Shown piece after piece: positions 44,312-57,094 of a stretch of DNA of 64,000 nt. Origin of the DNA: Knoxdaviesia capensis (lineage: Eukaryota > Ascomycota > Sordariomycetes > Microascales > Gondwanamycetaceae); assembly GCA_001510575.1 (NCBI GenBank), contig LNGK01000002.1, forward strand, positions 1,600,144-1,664,143. The letters run 5' to 3'. The position numbers were made by a program, and so were the translations under genes. How positions within the stretch are numbered: position 1 is the first letter of the stretch; each line of letters begins with the position of its first letter. The notes beneath the pieces are model-generated. The model saw only the letters and a program-made list of their open reading frames with translations, had not been told where the DNA came from and did no database searches.

Positions 44312-47300
44312 GTTTATTTATGTGAATGGGGAGGGGAAGGATTGAGGAGGGAGAGGTTGAGAGGACCGTGTGGGCTCCGCGGTTCGCTCTCGAAGGTCGC
44401 GGAGTTCGACAAAAAAGTGTGTCGGTTCCGCGGTGAGGAATCGGCGACAATGGTTAGGTTGGAAAAGAAGAAGCGGTAAAACCTGTGATCGTCGATATGG
44501 ATACAGATAGCAAAACCGAGATTGCTTGTCTGTTAACGGGTTGTTGTCGAACGAAGGATCGCTCGCGGAGATAGGATCGGCTTCGCTGTTCTTCGAGTGA
44601 TGATAAGTCGCAGTTGTCGTAAGTACAACGATTAGGTTAGGAAGGAAATGAAATTGAGAATCTCTCAAGATCACAAAATGGAAGCGCTGGAAAATGCAAC
44701 AAGAAAAGAAAAGAAAAGATGCGAATAATCAAAAAAGAAGCCTGAAGTCGGCGGGTGGATGGTAAGAGGGAAACAAAAATTGAAGGAATCGGTCTAAAGG
44801 GGAGTCACTGTAATAGGCGAAGGAGAAAAAGGTGTGTCGTCAGCAGTGGGTAACCGAGCAAGGCCAAAGATAGTGAGTGAGAAACACTATGCAGCGTGGG
44901 ACAGACGGTGTTCAGGTCTGTCCGGGCTGGCGTCGTAATGAGATTGGATGGGCGAATACGTACAGCCGATTGCCACGGGGACGAATACACGTAGAGGCAA
45001 CGAGAGGAAGTGTATGAACGAGGGTTTAGAGTAAATGAGCGAGTAAGAAGGGGAAAGGCGATAGTATCGGCTCAGTCAGGTACGGACTGGTTGTCGGGAG
45101 AGTTTGCAGTGGGTTTACGAAGCCGCGCACTCCTCGAAGGCTTTGTCTGGCGGGCTTAATATGGAAACCGGCTGATTGGATCTGTCTCTCTGCCGCCTCG
45201 GCACTTTGGGTCAGGACGTGAGGGAAGACGAAGCACCCAGGGAAAGGATGAAGGTTCTGGAGTGGTGATAGATGGAAGAGAGAGAGAGAGACGATCGCGG
45301 TGGTTGTGGTGAAATGTCGTCGTCGTCGAGAGGAGTCGGAGTGATCGTTCACGGAGGAATGGCCGAAGGGACAAAATGCGAACGAGGCTGTCCGGGAAGA
45401 AGATGGTGAGTATGATGAAAGAAGAAAAGGGAAAGATCGACCAGGGGAGAAAGTGACGGGAGAGGAAGAAGGAAGATAAGAGGGATAAACTCGGGGTTAA
45501 TGTGAGGAAAATGGATATAGGATGATGGTGAGGTGAGGAAGGAAAGAGGGAGAAGAGAGAAATGTGAGTGTGGAGGGTGTATTCACAGGTTCTAACGGGC
45601 ATGAGTAGATGAAATGGGATGGGAAGAAGGAATTTAGCAGCAGACGGGGGGTATAGCGTCTCCAGTAAGAGAGACAGAGGAGAGAGGGGACAAGCGTAGG
45701 GGAGGGTGGTACGTATGCACCGCCTAAGGGATTCCGCCATGAGAAACAAGTAGCGCAACCGACACACGTACCAGTAAAAGTACTTACCCACAGCGATATC
45801 AGAGGCGTTATGGAGACGAGTGTGAGAAGATTCGCTGGCCGGATGAGAGAGAAGAAGAGGAGGAGGAGGAGGCAAAGAAGACAACACAACAGTAGCAGAG
45901 GGGAAAGAGAGAGAAGAGTGAACGATGATGTCTATTACTATGAGCCTCTCGCAGAATCAAGAGATAACTGTGCGTGTGTGTGTCGAGGAGACGAGGACAG
46001 TGGATGGCGAAGAGAAATCGAGAGATGAGGATCCCGAAGGAGGGGGGTGCATGTATCAATGAACCGGGCTGTACGATAACCGTCTCAGTTCGATAGGCAT
46101 CCAAGGGACACTTTTGATGTACCCGCAGTATGCGAGTGACTTCTTCGGCCTGTGGCGGAGAGACAAACGATGGCGGCCTCTGGTTGGTTGAAGACTCGTC
46201 GTCGTAAGTGTTTTTTGTACGAGGAAAAACAAGATTGTACGGTTTGCGTCTGGGCTCTGGACTCTTTTGCAGGATGGTTGGGCCTGTAAGAGAGGCATAC
46301 CACGAGAGAGGAAAATAGGAGAGAAGAGAAGCAACTGTGTTCAACTTGGTTGTGTATACAGCATCACATACGAAGCCGGGGGAAGAAGAGAGAGGACGAG
46401 ATACGCAGGCAGACAGAGAGGTCAAATTTGATACCAGGCAGCAAGAAATCGACCGGATACCCGCTGAAGGATCTAGCACTGACGACTCCACAGCGGAGAT
46501 GGAATTTTCTGAGTGGGAAGTGAAGTCTTGAGAGACAAGAAGCGAGGAAACTGAGAGAAAAACAGCAAAATAACAATAAAATAAAATAAAAAGGGGATCA
46601 TAGAAAACCCGAGAGAAGACGATGCGAGAGATACACGTAAGCTGGCTCCGACGCAGCCAATCACAGGCCGCCGTATCCACGACAGCGTAATTGGGGCCAA
46701 AGTGGGGCGGCGTGTGCCAATGTTGGGCGCGGTACGTACCTAATTGGGACGTGCTTTCAGCCACACTGCACATGGCGCGCTTTGCGGGCAGACAAGAAAG
46801 ACTCGTCAGCTCTGGTGACATTTTTGCGCGGGGCCTGGAGCGTGCGCAGCACTTTGGCACCGGGTGGAGGATTTCGAAGGGGGGTGTGCATTTACTTATA
46901 TGTGTATTGTATACCTTTGGCCTCGTTTCTTTTTTGTCTTTGAAGGTCTGAGGTTCGAAATACCAGTATCAGCAGTGTCAACGATACACTATCTGGCATC
47001 TGTTTCGAGACGATGGCCGTGCCTTACTGGCAAATAGATGAGCTCTTCGCTGTATGGCCAGTTTATGATATGTTATTCTCGGTCCGGTCGGGGAATCTGC
47101 AGGTTCTCTCTTCCGTAAAGACAGCCATCACCACAACGGGCAGTTTCAGGAAGCATTATTCAGATAATTCAGATCACCGTTTCTCTCCCTCCAGCCAGGC
47201 TACACTTGCTGAATCGCCGTCGTACGCGTGCTCTGTCCTCCACGCAACAATCGTATACTCACGGACAGATCGTTCATCATCACCGGTCTACGTAGGCTTC

Positions 47301-50300
47301 GGCGGACATCTCTTGAATGACGACCGCTGCCCGGCCAGGCAATGAAATCCTTAAGGCTGCTGTTTATCGTTGATCGTTCCGTCAGATCTGGACCGCAGTT
47401 TACGCGGCCCTGTGTCCTGGACTTTGACTCTTTGCCCGGCTTTGCCTCTGAACTCCGGGGGCAGCCGATGAACGGATGGCTGCTGGGACTTTCAAAGCTC
47501 TTTCAAAGCGTAACGTACCCTAGTTCAGGGTTTTCGGTGGTGGCCTGCATCCATCTGGGTGGCGGCCCTCGCCGCTGGAATTGGCCCACCATAGGCATCT
47601 CATGCCCCATGTCAGGTAACCATCTCCAGTGGGTTCGGTGTCCTTCCTGCTGATGGGTAGTGCATTACTGTTTGCCTGACATGCTCCATTCGGGTCAAGA
47701 ACGGGTAAGCAACACTGGAATAATGCCCCGAATTGATTGATCAAACAGCCCCCGTCCACGTAACCGTCTGTCGCTCAACCATCACATGTACCCGTGCTAC
47801 GGAGGAAAAGGGGGACAATCTCTCAGATTCGCTCCGAAGAAACACATCATAGTGTCCGTTCCCTCTAAAACATCGCACTCACTGACAAACCCAGGAGGCG
47901 ATGAAGAGGCCAAACAGAAGAAAAGGGTTCCAAAGCTTCCTCTCTTCACCCAGTCTGGGCCGGGTCTGCGAGGATTCGAGAATCAACGGGGGGCACAGCC
48001 CACTCTCCCCAGTCCATTTTTCTGGGCTGGCACTTCGGGAAGCTCTCCTCCCGGCTGACCATTTGCAAAGCCCACGCGGATAGGGGGCCATTTAGTGTGT
48101 TACAGCCTTCTGGATGGTAGAAACAACGACTCGGATTTCACACCACCGCCAATGCAAGCCCTGCAAAATGGTGTTTTATAGCCTCTATTGTGTGTGGTTC
48201 ATGGTGCTTCTCTGGCTTCGGAACTACCTCCATGCTTGTACAGGAAGCAGTAGGTAACGTGTTACTGTGGGCATGCAGACATTGCAGGCAAGTTGTCAAT
48301 GCCATGGTGAAAAACAAAATCCAACTCTGTGTCAGGCATGTGGGAAAGAAAGACCGTATGACGAGAATCTGCAAACCCTTCAATTCTCCGGCCCCCAGAG
48401 CTCGTCGGCGGGAATTATCGATCTTGTTTGCTACCAGCAAGATCTGAGGGAAACCGGTGCCTACACTTGAGCTTGACTGCACAATCCCGGTCTTGTAATG
48501 TTCATGCACAGTACTGTACTGTAAGTACAGCCCGTTTCGCCGTTATCGCCATTCATCTATCAGCAGGCCCTGGTCACCACTGCCCGTCCAGTGCCGGAGT
48601 TATGCGGGGAGGTCAGTCCGAGCCGCCGCCCGGGTGGACATCTCGGCAGCCGGTGGGATCGGGAGTCAATCGGCGGCCGCCCACGCCAAACCACAGATGC
48701 ATATGCCCATTGCAGACTACTCTGTTGCAATCCAAGAACCCTCATCTCATCTTTACGATTTCCTCCCAGCCCAGCCCATCCGCCACAGCTGCGCCACTCA
48801 GCGAGAACCCTATCCGTATACACACTTTTGGCGTTTGGCACCCGGTAAAACCTAAAGTAACCGCTAAACGAAAACCGCCCAAAAAGCATGGGGCCCAGTT
48901 TTATCCAGCGACGCGTCATCGCAGAAATTTCCTCCTCCCTTTCACTTTTCCTTCCTTTAATCTGTTTCCCCAGTATTTTTTGTTGGCGCATCTGGATAGG
49001 TGGGCGGACTTGCTGTAGAAAATCTCAGGCAACCGCTTTTTGGTCTCATGTAATGGTTGAAGCTCCGTCCAACCAAATCCAGGTGGTTTGCTTTTTCCTC
49101 GCTGGCTTCGTTGCTCCTGCCGGATTTTCTCTTTCACGGGCGCTCCTGCCGTGTTCACATGAAAGAGACGCTGTTCTTGATCGTTCCTTCCCTTTCGTCG
49201 TCTTCTCCGGTGTTCCAAATGTTCTAGGGCGTCTAAAAAGAACCGCCAGAATACTTCTGGAGTATCTCTTTCTGCCTGAGGCACTAACACCGCGAACCTT
49301 AACTTCACCACCAACAACCCTTTTTCTACGGCCTCCTTAGTGATACACCTCTCTCACCCGACACTGTTCCTTGGTAGATAATTGCAGACCCTCTCTTTTC
49401 TGGAGCTTTGGCGCGTTTGTGGAAATTACCCATACCGTCCGGCCCTGTTGATTCTTGATTGGCAGTATTCCCGTCAGAGCTGTTCTCCATCCTTAGAGAG
49501 AGAGAGAGTCCATGCTCAGAACCCTACATCTCGAGGGTTTTTTTTTTTGGTGTGGGTTCCCTCAGGTCATGTTTAACTTGCGTCTTGGTTAGCAAAACAG
49601 CCACCGCACCGTGCCATATCCGGTTTTCACGGCGCTGCTCAGCCTTCAGCCTTGTGGCCTGTATGTGTGACTCGTTCACGTCACTTCCGGCCTCCTCTGC
49701 AAATGCCTTTGTGTATGCCCACCGGTTTTCCCAACAGATCTGTTGAGGGATCCCTCCGATCGGAACTGTACATGCAAAGTATACGGGCATTCACCGTCGC
49801 CGCCGAGCAGTTAGTTGTTGGGCGGCCCTGGACTTTCCCCTTTGCAGCCAAATGTCTGGAGTAAGAAGAACGTCACTATGCGGGTTGTCCAGATTGCCCT
49901 GAAAGAAGACGGCATGCCAAGCCATCGGGCCAGCGACCCTCCGTACCCCTCCGCGCAAAGTTTGCCCTGTTGTCGTAACCGTCCATCCGCCCAGCATCAA
50001 CCGTCTGAAACGCCAAACTGGACATACATACTTACATCCTCGTAGTGGAATGCACCGCACTTACATCTCCCTCCTCCGCCAGGAGGGAAGGGTCACCTTA
50101 ACCAAGGAGCAGAGGCGGCTCTTGCGTACTCCAGAATCTAGACACCATTGCCTAAGTCTTCCTTAGCAGGAGTTCAAACATGCTTTGTCTGTCAAAAACT
50201 GTTGATAGTGCGTGGTCTCCAATCGTCTACACGAACATATATCCAGGACTCAATTGGCGTTTAGTCTTCCGCCTCTCGGTGCCGGCCGACCCCCCCGCGA

Positions 50301-53300
50301 GGCTCGCTGGTATAAGTGGCGGCTGACTATTACCGCGACAAGCAAGCAGCATCGGACCCTAGTTAAATGTTGCAAGCCCCCCGGGGGCCCGCAGAGGAAA
50401 AAAAAAACATATACCTGGACTGCTTGCGTGGCCCTAGCCTTGCGTGGTGCACATCACTTACACGACACAAAACTGACGGTTTGGCGGAAAACTAACGAAG
50501 ATCCTGTAATTAATGGTCTGTTGTATAAGCTGCGACAGCCAGAACCGGCACGTTAGCCCGATCTTATTTCAGTGATAGCCGCAAGACGCTCCTTCTGAGC
50601 TCCTCCCGCCCTTCCTTGCTAGCATACAGGTCTGCTCGCTTATCAGTACAGTACTTTTTTTTTTGCGCGGTTTCGTCGTCGACCTGTCTGACGAACCTGC
50701 CAATTTCCTTTTCGGCTCATCTCTGCCAAGGTTCCGTCAGCGAGAATTACGAAGTGCGTGGCTCGTGTTATCCCCGGAGCCTTGGTCTTGGGCGGGCACC
50801 CCCCGGTCTCTCGGCCGGACCGGACTTCCCCCGTCTTCCGGCTGCGCGGCTAGATGACGCCCGACTTGGATGTTGTACTCACCGGCCGCGTCCACGACCA
50901 CGGGACTAACACCAACATGGGGTCCTCAATATTCAACCGCAAACCTCGGCATGGACCTCAACACCACGGCCAACACGTAAGGAAGAGTTCTGTATGAGAC
51001 GGGTATAACCCTTACACGCTAAACGTTCAAAAGATCGGGGTTACAGAAAACAAAGCTTTAGACTATCAACTCTCCGAAGCAAGCAGACTTCTCGCGAGGT
51101 GCAATTTTATTCACCTTTTATTTCCCACCTCTGCCAGCTCCTATCTCGACTCTATCCACCCGCCCTGCACGGCAATGTTCATTTCGTATCCGTAGCCACA
51201 TTTGCTCAGGCTGGTGGCGTCCACTAGTTGTGTCCGGGTTTTTGCCTCTTTTAGTATCATGTCCACGTAACACGGCGAAACCCCGAAATCGCCCACGGCC
51301 AGGGTATCTTTCTTTTTTTTCTCGTTTGTCTCAATGGGATCCAGATCGACCCTTCAACAGAGCACACAACCTTCCAAAGTCCGCCCCTTCTCATCACAGC
51401 TTCCTGTTTTTGTCTTGTGCCTATGTCAGTGGTTTTCTCCTCGGTGGACCGTCTACGTACGCAGAGTAGCAGGACACACACAGCCTCTCCTCCCGACTTA
51501 CACCATGAACACCTCCCACAGTTTTCTCCTCGGTGGACCGTCTACGTACGCAGAGTAGCAGGACACACACATCCTCTCCTCCCGACTTACACCATGAACA
51601 CCTCCCACAGAAATCCTCCTCATGCAGTGCAAGACAAACACCGCAACCCACCGCCATGGCAGGAAGAAATTAAAAAGGGAAAACCTTGTACCCTCACGCT
51701 TCCGTCTCGCTGTATCTCTCTCTCCGTGTGCAGGTCCTTCCACCGTTGTTTCTCCTCCCACTCTCCGCTCTCGTTCGATGCGCAGGGCCGCGCGTCCTTC
51801 GTTCCTTGATATACAAAATAAAAAGAAAGAAAAAAAAACTTCCCCTCTATTATTGGGTACTTCCGCTTGTATTCTTTCTAATCTTTCATGTTCCTTTTCT
51901 TCTTCCTCTCTTTTTTTCAATTTGTCTCTCATGTGTTGCCCTGTGTCTCGCTTGTATCTGTAGTTACGTACGAGTTCCCCGTTCCTCTCCTCCTTCCGCT
52001 CTGGACCTGCTGTCCCGTTTCCCAAGAAGCTGCATGTGGCTGTCCGCCATGGGCTGCAAGAATCCGCACAGGGGGAAGGGGGGTGGTTCGGTCGTTTGCA
52101 AAGCATGGACACGTAGCCTCGTGGTACTGCGTAGACCTGGTCTATATGTACGATATCCCGGAGAGCACGCCACCCTGTAGATCACTTGTCCACCCAGAGT
52201 CCCCGGCCGATATACACTGGTCGGAGCCTTATAGACGAGCACTTATAAGTTGAGTATATAGGGCCCGCCGTCAGTGGCGTCTGCAGATATATACACATAT
52301 ATAAAGTTCAGTCCGTTTCGTTTCTCCTTCCCCGGTTCACTTACCGTAGAAGTTGCTGGACACTGGTCTTCGCCTGGTGACCACCTCCACATATCACCAG
52401 CATTGCTTACCCGCTGCCAGTGTTTGTCCCGTATGGATGTTTGTTTTCCGTCGTTGGAGACGGGGAAAGTGGCGTCTCTTAGATTCGTAGACAGGGCAAA
52501 CATCAGTTGAAAGGCAAGGAACCAAGGAGAAAAAAGACATTTCTGGTCCGGACATGGCGGGTACCTCTCGATGGATCAGGATCGCCGTATTCTGCATCTA
52601 CACGTAAGACAGGGTTCACAGACTCAAAGGCAGGAGAGAGGAAGGATGGGAGGGGAGAAAAAGCCACCCCAGGTGTCACCTATCCCGCAGGAAACCGACG
52701 CAAGGGGAAAGAAATCTCCCCTCTCACCCTCCCTCAACTCACTCCTCCTCTTGGTTCTCGTGGAGCATACGTACTCCCTCCTCTGAAGAATCTGACTGAA
52801 ACGAAGTGTGGGTGGTGGGAAGCCATGTGCTTCTGTCTCACACAGGCGTAGATCGCTCGTCGTCGGATGCTCCGGTTGAGATCATATGATGCGCCCATGG
52901 CATGAGAGAAGGAAGTGGGAGTCCATGATAGGGGGACGTAGACACTGGCGTAGAGTTCCCGTATCAGGACACTCAGGCACGACCAGGCCTCAGTCGGAGT
53001 AAGCCATTCCAGAAGCCACCATCACGAACTTCACTCCGGGACATGCACACGTATGGACGGTCTAGAACATCGTAGTCAGGGACAAAATCAGCACGTCTCT
53101 TTTAGGGGTACCTAGGAACTCCGGCACACAAACAGCACAAAATGAGAAAGAAAGAAAAAAGCAGTATGGACAAACAGGGAGGAAATGCAACAGATGCTTT
53201 TGAACACAAACAAGACCGGCAAGAAGACGAAAAAGAAAAGAAGAAGACTCATGCATAGTTGGACTGACTCTTCGGAAACGGCGTCCTCCGCGGGCTCCCA

Positions 53301-54031
53301 ATCCTCATGCACCACGACGCCGCCTCAGCAAGCACCTTCAAATATCTCTCACGCTCAGCTGTAATCCACCGCTATCCCATGCCCACGCCATGCCCACAAA
53401 CGCGTCATCCCCAGGAGGAGAAGAAGAAAAAAAGATCATCCGCCCATTGAACACACCGCCATGCAAAGAACGGCCGAACAGCGCGGGCAAATCATTGCCA
53501 AAGTCCCCGACTCGCCCAGGAGATCCTCCATCACGATGATAGAATGGATTTTCAGTGCAACAGAAGCAACACATCGAAGAGCCGCTCGCCTGGCCATACG
53601 CAACACCAACTTGCCCCCCCTCGGCGGGCATATCTCCCGACTGCACGGTCGACTATGCCGTATCGAGAAGACGACAAAGAGCCAGGATGGAGGGGAAAAA
53701 TTGGGGACGACACGTCAGCCACCCTCGTAGAAAGCATGCAATAAGAGAGGACGAAGAACAGAAAAGATTAGAAGAAGAGAATCTTGTTCGCTCAGCTAGG
53801 CTCGGCCGCGCCATGCACGGAGTTCTTCGCTTGCTTATGGCCAAGCGCTGGCTGGGCTAGTTGGCGGAATACACCGAAAGGAAAGCTGGTCTAGAAGACG
53901 GTAAGAAGAGAGAGGAGGCGGGGAGAAAAGAAGAAGAAAATGCAGTGTTGTTAACGTGGGGGGGGATAAGAAGGGCGGAGAGTGGCGGTGTGGGCAGGAG
54001 TGTACGCATGTAGGGCCGATCATCCAGCACA
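44312..54031. other. 9.7-kb interval without recognisable genes
   Basis: Upstream of Png1, from 44.3 to about 46 kb, the minus strand is strongly CT-rich, like a long fungal promoter/5' UTR. Between 46.9 and 53.3 kb I see scattered short frames without codon bias. CT-rich plus-strand patches occur (near 48.9 and 51.9 kb), as do an 89-bp tandem duplication at 51432 and TACTGTA-type words at 48509 and 50644. The last ~700 bases before 54032 are probably Utp4 3' UTR. No tRNA, transposase or domain was recognised. Confidence 0.6.
51432..51609. repeat. 89-bp tandem direct duplication
   Basis: Two head-to-tail copies (51432-51520 and 51521-51609) beginning GTTTTCTCCTCGGTGGACCG and ending ACACCTCCCACA, differing by about one base. 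The near identity indicates recent duplication. No gene is associated. Confidence 0.92.
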
Positions 54032-57000
54032 CTACCGCACCTTCTCGTTCGCACCCTTCAGGCGCTCCGGCATCTCCGTGTCCCACAGCGGCCGCTCAAC
54101 CAGCGCCACCTCCAGCCCGCCGGCCGACTGCGCGCCTCCCAGCGGCACCAGGCCCAGAATCGCCCGGAACTTGTACGTAATGCCCGACGTCGGCTCTTTG
54201 GCGTCCTCGCCCGCGGCGACAACGGAGGACGACTTCTTGGTCGACTCTGGCTTTCCGTAGAAGCTCGCAGCCGACACGAGCTTGGTCGTGGTCGGCTCGT
54301 TGCCGTTGGGCGCGCCATCGCCGCCCTCGGCAGCAACCGCCGCGTCGGCGGTGTCCTCCTCTTCGCTGCTCATGCCGCTCTCCTCGTCGTCGTCGTCATC
54401 GTCGCCGTCGTCCGCAGCACCGTCGTCCATCTCCTCGTCACTGTCGTCGTCCAGGGTGGGCTTCGCAGCGGCATCACCGCCCGCCGCGCGCCGCTGCTGC
54501 TTCTGCTGCTTCTTCTGCTTCCGGTGCTTCGTCTCCGCATCGCGCGACTCGTCGAAGTCGTAGATGCGCGTATCCCCGCCCTCGGTCGTGATCTTGCGGA
54601 CCATGTCCGGGCCCAGCATGCCAATCTTCATTTTATTGCCCGCACCACTGTCGGCGCCCATGTGGCGCTTGCGCTTACGGCTGTCGACGCGCGCGCCAGT
54701 GTCATCCACCGCGGCCAGCGCCGTCGATGTGGTGGTCTCGGTCGCCGGCTCCGGGGCCTCGAGGTCCTTGCTCAGGTCCAGCATGAACACGTAGGCGACT
54801 CCGTACACCCAGATGCGCGAGCCCTCCCAGATGACGCCCTTGGCCATGTCACGTGTGTCGAGGAAGGCCGGGGGCAGGTTCTGGCGCTTGTTCCTGCGCG
54901 ACCACGCCGTCAGCGAGCCGTTCAGGGGGTGGAACGTCACGATCTGCGAGTCGGAGGTGATGGCAAGCAGCACGTAGTCCTTGTGGGGTTGGATAACGCC
55001 CTTCTTTCTCTGGGATCTGGATGTCACCGCGGGGCGAGCGTCCCCTTCAAGGTCATGCGGCACGTCGTTGGAGAACGAGAGCACCACCGGAGAAGCAGTA
55101 AGACAAGGGAGCAACCCGCTCCGGGGGTTGCACACCCACGGCTCGTCACCAGAGTCGTCGTCACTTTCAAAAGCTGAGGAGTCGTCATCGTCATCACCGT
55201 CCTCGTTCGCTGACGAAGACTCCTCCACGTCAGCCTCTGGTGCTCCATTCGCTGCAGCTGCATCCGTAGTGGAATCTCGTAGTAACCAAGTATCAATGTA
55301 CCCTGCCAGATCTGCCACAGCAAATACCTTGCTGTCCGAAGAGAAGCAGGATTGCGAAATGCTCCGCTCGTAGCCGGCAAGGCTTCTGAGCGCCATACCC
55401 TTCTTCGGCTTTCTGGCGACCCGGCGGAGTTTGTAGGCGTCCGGTCCAACAGTGTACGCGCCGTCAGAGTTCGTAACAGGCACCATGACAACGTTGCCTC
55501 CACCGTGCACGAGGCCAACCCACTCGGAATTCGGTGAGATTACTAGCTGGGTGGCGCCGAGGTTCGCTATCCGGTCCGAAAGAGCAATGGTTGAGAGCTG
55601 AAGAGTCGCCGGCGAAGTGGCCGAGGTCGGGTCGTGGATCTGGAAGGCCTTGATGGCAGTGGTTGTCGCCACGAGCAACAGCGAGCCGTCGGCGGAGATG
55701 GCCGCCGATGAGATGTTGGGCTCGCCCTTGATCATGATAGTTTTCATCAGGACCCAGTTTTGGTTGAGGTCATCTTCAGCGGGCGCGTCTCGGCTACGGA
55801 AGTGCTCAACCGAATTCCGAACAGCCCAGATGCGAACTTCTTGACCCCACCAGGCCACAACAAAGCGGGCTTGCGTGGCACCGGTGATGGGAAGGTCCTG
55901 CGGTAGGAAAGGGAGTCGTCGGTGGTCTTCCATGCCCATTTTCTTCATGGGGATAACGATGGGAGTGGCATCAGGACCTAAGAACGGCGGATTGAGTTAG
56001 CTGACTTCAACGGAAGTCAAGAAGAATGGCATCAAGACTCAACGGGGTACGAGCTTACCTCCAGACACAGCAACACTGATTCCATTATACTCGAACGACG
56101 CCATGGTTTTGACATCATGTTTATGATAGCGGCGGCTCCAGACCTTCGTCCAGCGGTTTCCGCCCAGAACCTTGCGATGCAGCACGGTACGGCGATCCAT
56201 ACCGCCACTGAGAATCGTGGTGCCGTCAGAGCTGACGGTCAAGCACAGCGCGTCCTGCTCGTGGCTCTGGATGCGCTGGGCCAGGGTGAAGGTCTTGCCG
56301 TCCCAGATGCACACCTGTCCAGTCGAATCCGCCGACACCAAATCGCCGTTCGGCAGACACTTAACCGACCATACGATGATTTCCTTAGAGCCGCCGGCAA
56401 GGTCAGCGCCGAGAGTCATGCGGCGGAGCAGCTGGCCACGGCGGATGTCGTAGGCGCGGATCGAGCTGTCGGAGCAGGCCACCACGGCGGTGTAGTGGTT
56501 CTGGAAGACAATGCTGAGGAACTGCACCTTCTTGCCGGTGGCGCGCACGATGACGTTGCGGAACTGCAGCTCGTCATCGGCGATAGAGTAGATGGCCAGC
56601 TCGCCGCTCATGGTGCCGGCAACAATCTTGGTGATCGATTGGGGCGCCGGGCGCTCGGTGGGCGGCTTAGATGACGCGGGAGTCGGAGGCACGGGCGCGG
56701 CGGCCAGACACCAGATATCGCCGTGCGGGCCAGAGGCGTGGCGGCGCGGCCGAGCACCCTCCAGGTCCCACTCGGTCACGGTCGAGGTGTAGCCGATGCT
56801 GAAGAGCCGCAAGGCGCCCGAGCTGGGAGCCAAACGCCCGTCGAGCATTTTCCGGTCGGCCTCGACAACCCACAGCAGGCCGTCGACGCTGCGGTCCTTG
56901 CCGCCATATATGATCTTCTCCTGCAGCCAGTTGCCGTGGCGCGGGTTCCAGATCTCAATGTCGCCGTTCTCGCGGCCAATGGCCAGGCGGGAGTTGGCAG

Positions 57001-57094
57001 CTCGGGCGGAGGATTCGGGTCTCGTGTGAGAGAACGCCACGGCGTTGATGGGGGCCGGGGGGAACGGCACGAAGCGACACCGATGGATATCCAT
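54032..57094 (-). CDS. UTP4: U3 snoRNP-associated WD40 protein Utp4 (t-UTP/UtpA subunit)
   Basis: Nucleolar WD40 scaffold of the t-UTP/UtpA subcomplex of the small-subunit processome, needed for early 18S rRNA processing (cirhin in animals). 993 residues from exons 56059-57094 and 54032-55977 with an 81-bp intron. The N-terminus MDIHRCRFVPFPPAPINAVA is diagnostic. WD-type repeats follow, e.g. RLAIGRENGDIEIWN, KCLPNGDLVSADSTGQVCIW and VSSDGTTILSGGMDRRTVLH. After the intron come RFVVAWWGQEVRIWAV, FAVADLAGYIDTWLL and a second propeller. Two long acidic, low-complexity insertions are present: one around the DGDDDDDSSAFESDDDSGDE stretch, another near the C-terminus rich in Asp/Glu. Both are typical of nucleolar proteins. 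The end FRAILGLVPLGGAQSAG and ALVERPLWDTEMPERL is the conserved Utp4 tail. It is longer than yeast Utp4 because of these insertions. Confidence 0.95.

Noticed and set aside
45808..46860. 350-codon minus-strand open frame upstream of Png1
   Set aside because: Translation is Ser/Phe/Leu-rich from a pyrimidine tract with no domain and no GC3 bias; more likely leader or promoter DNA.
53338..53860. Several 60-100-codon frames on both strands downstream of Utp4
   Set aside because: Mutually overlapping, no domain or bias; best explained as Utp4 3' UTR or intergenic DNA.
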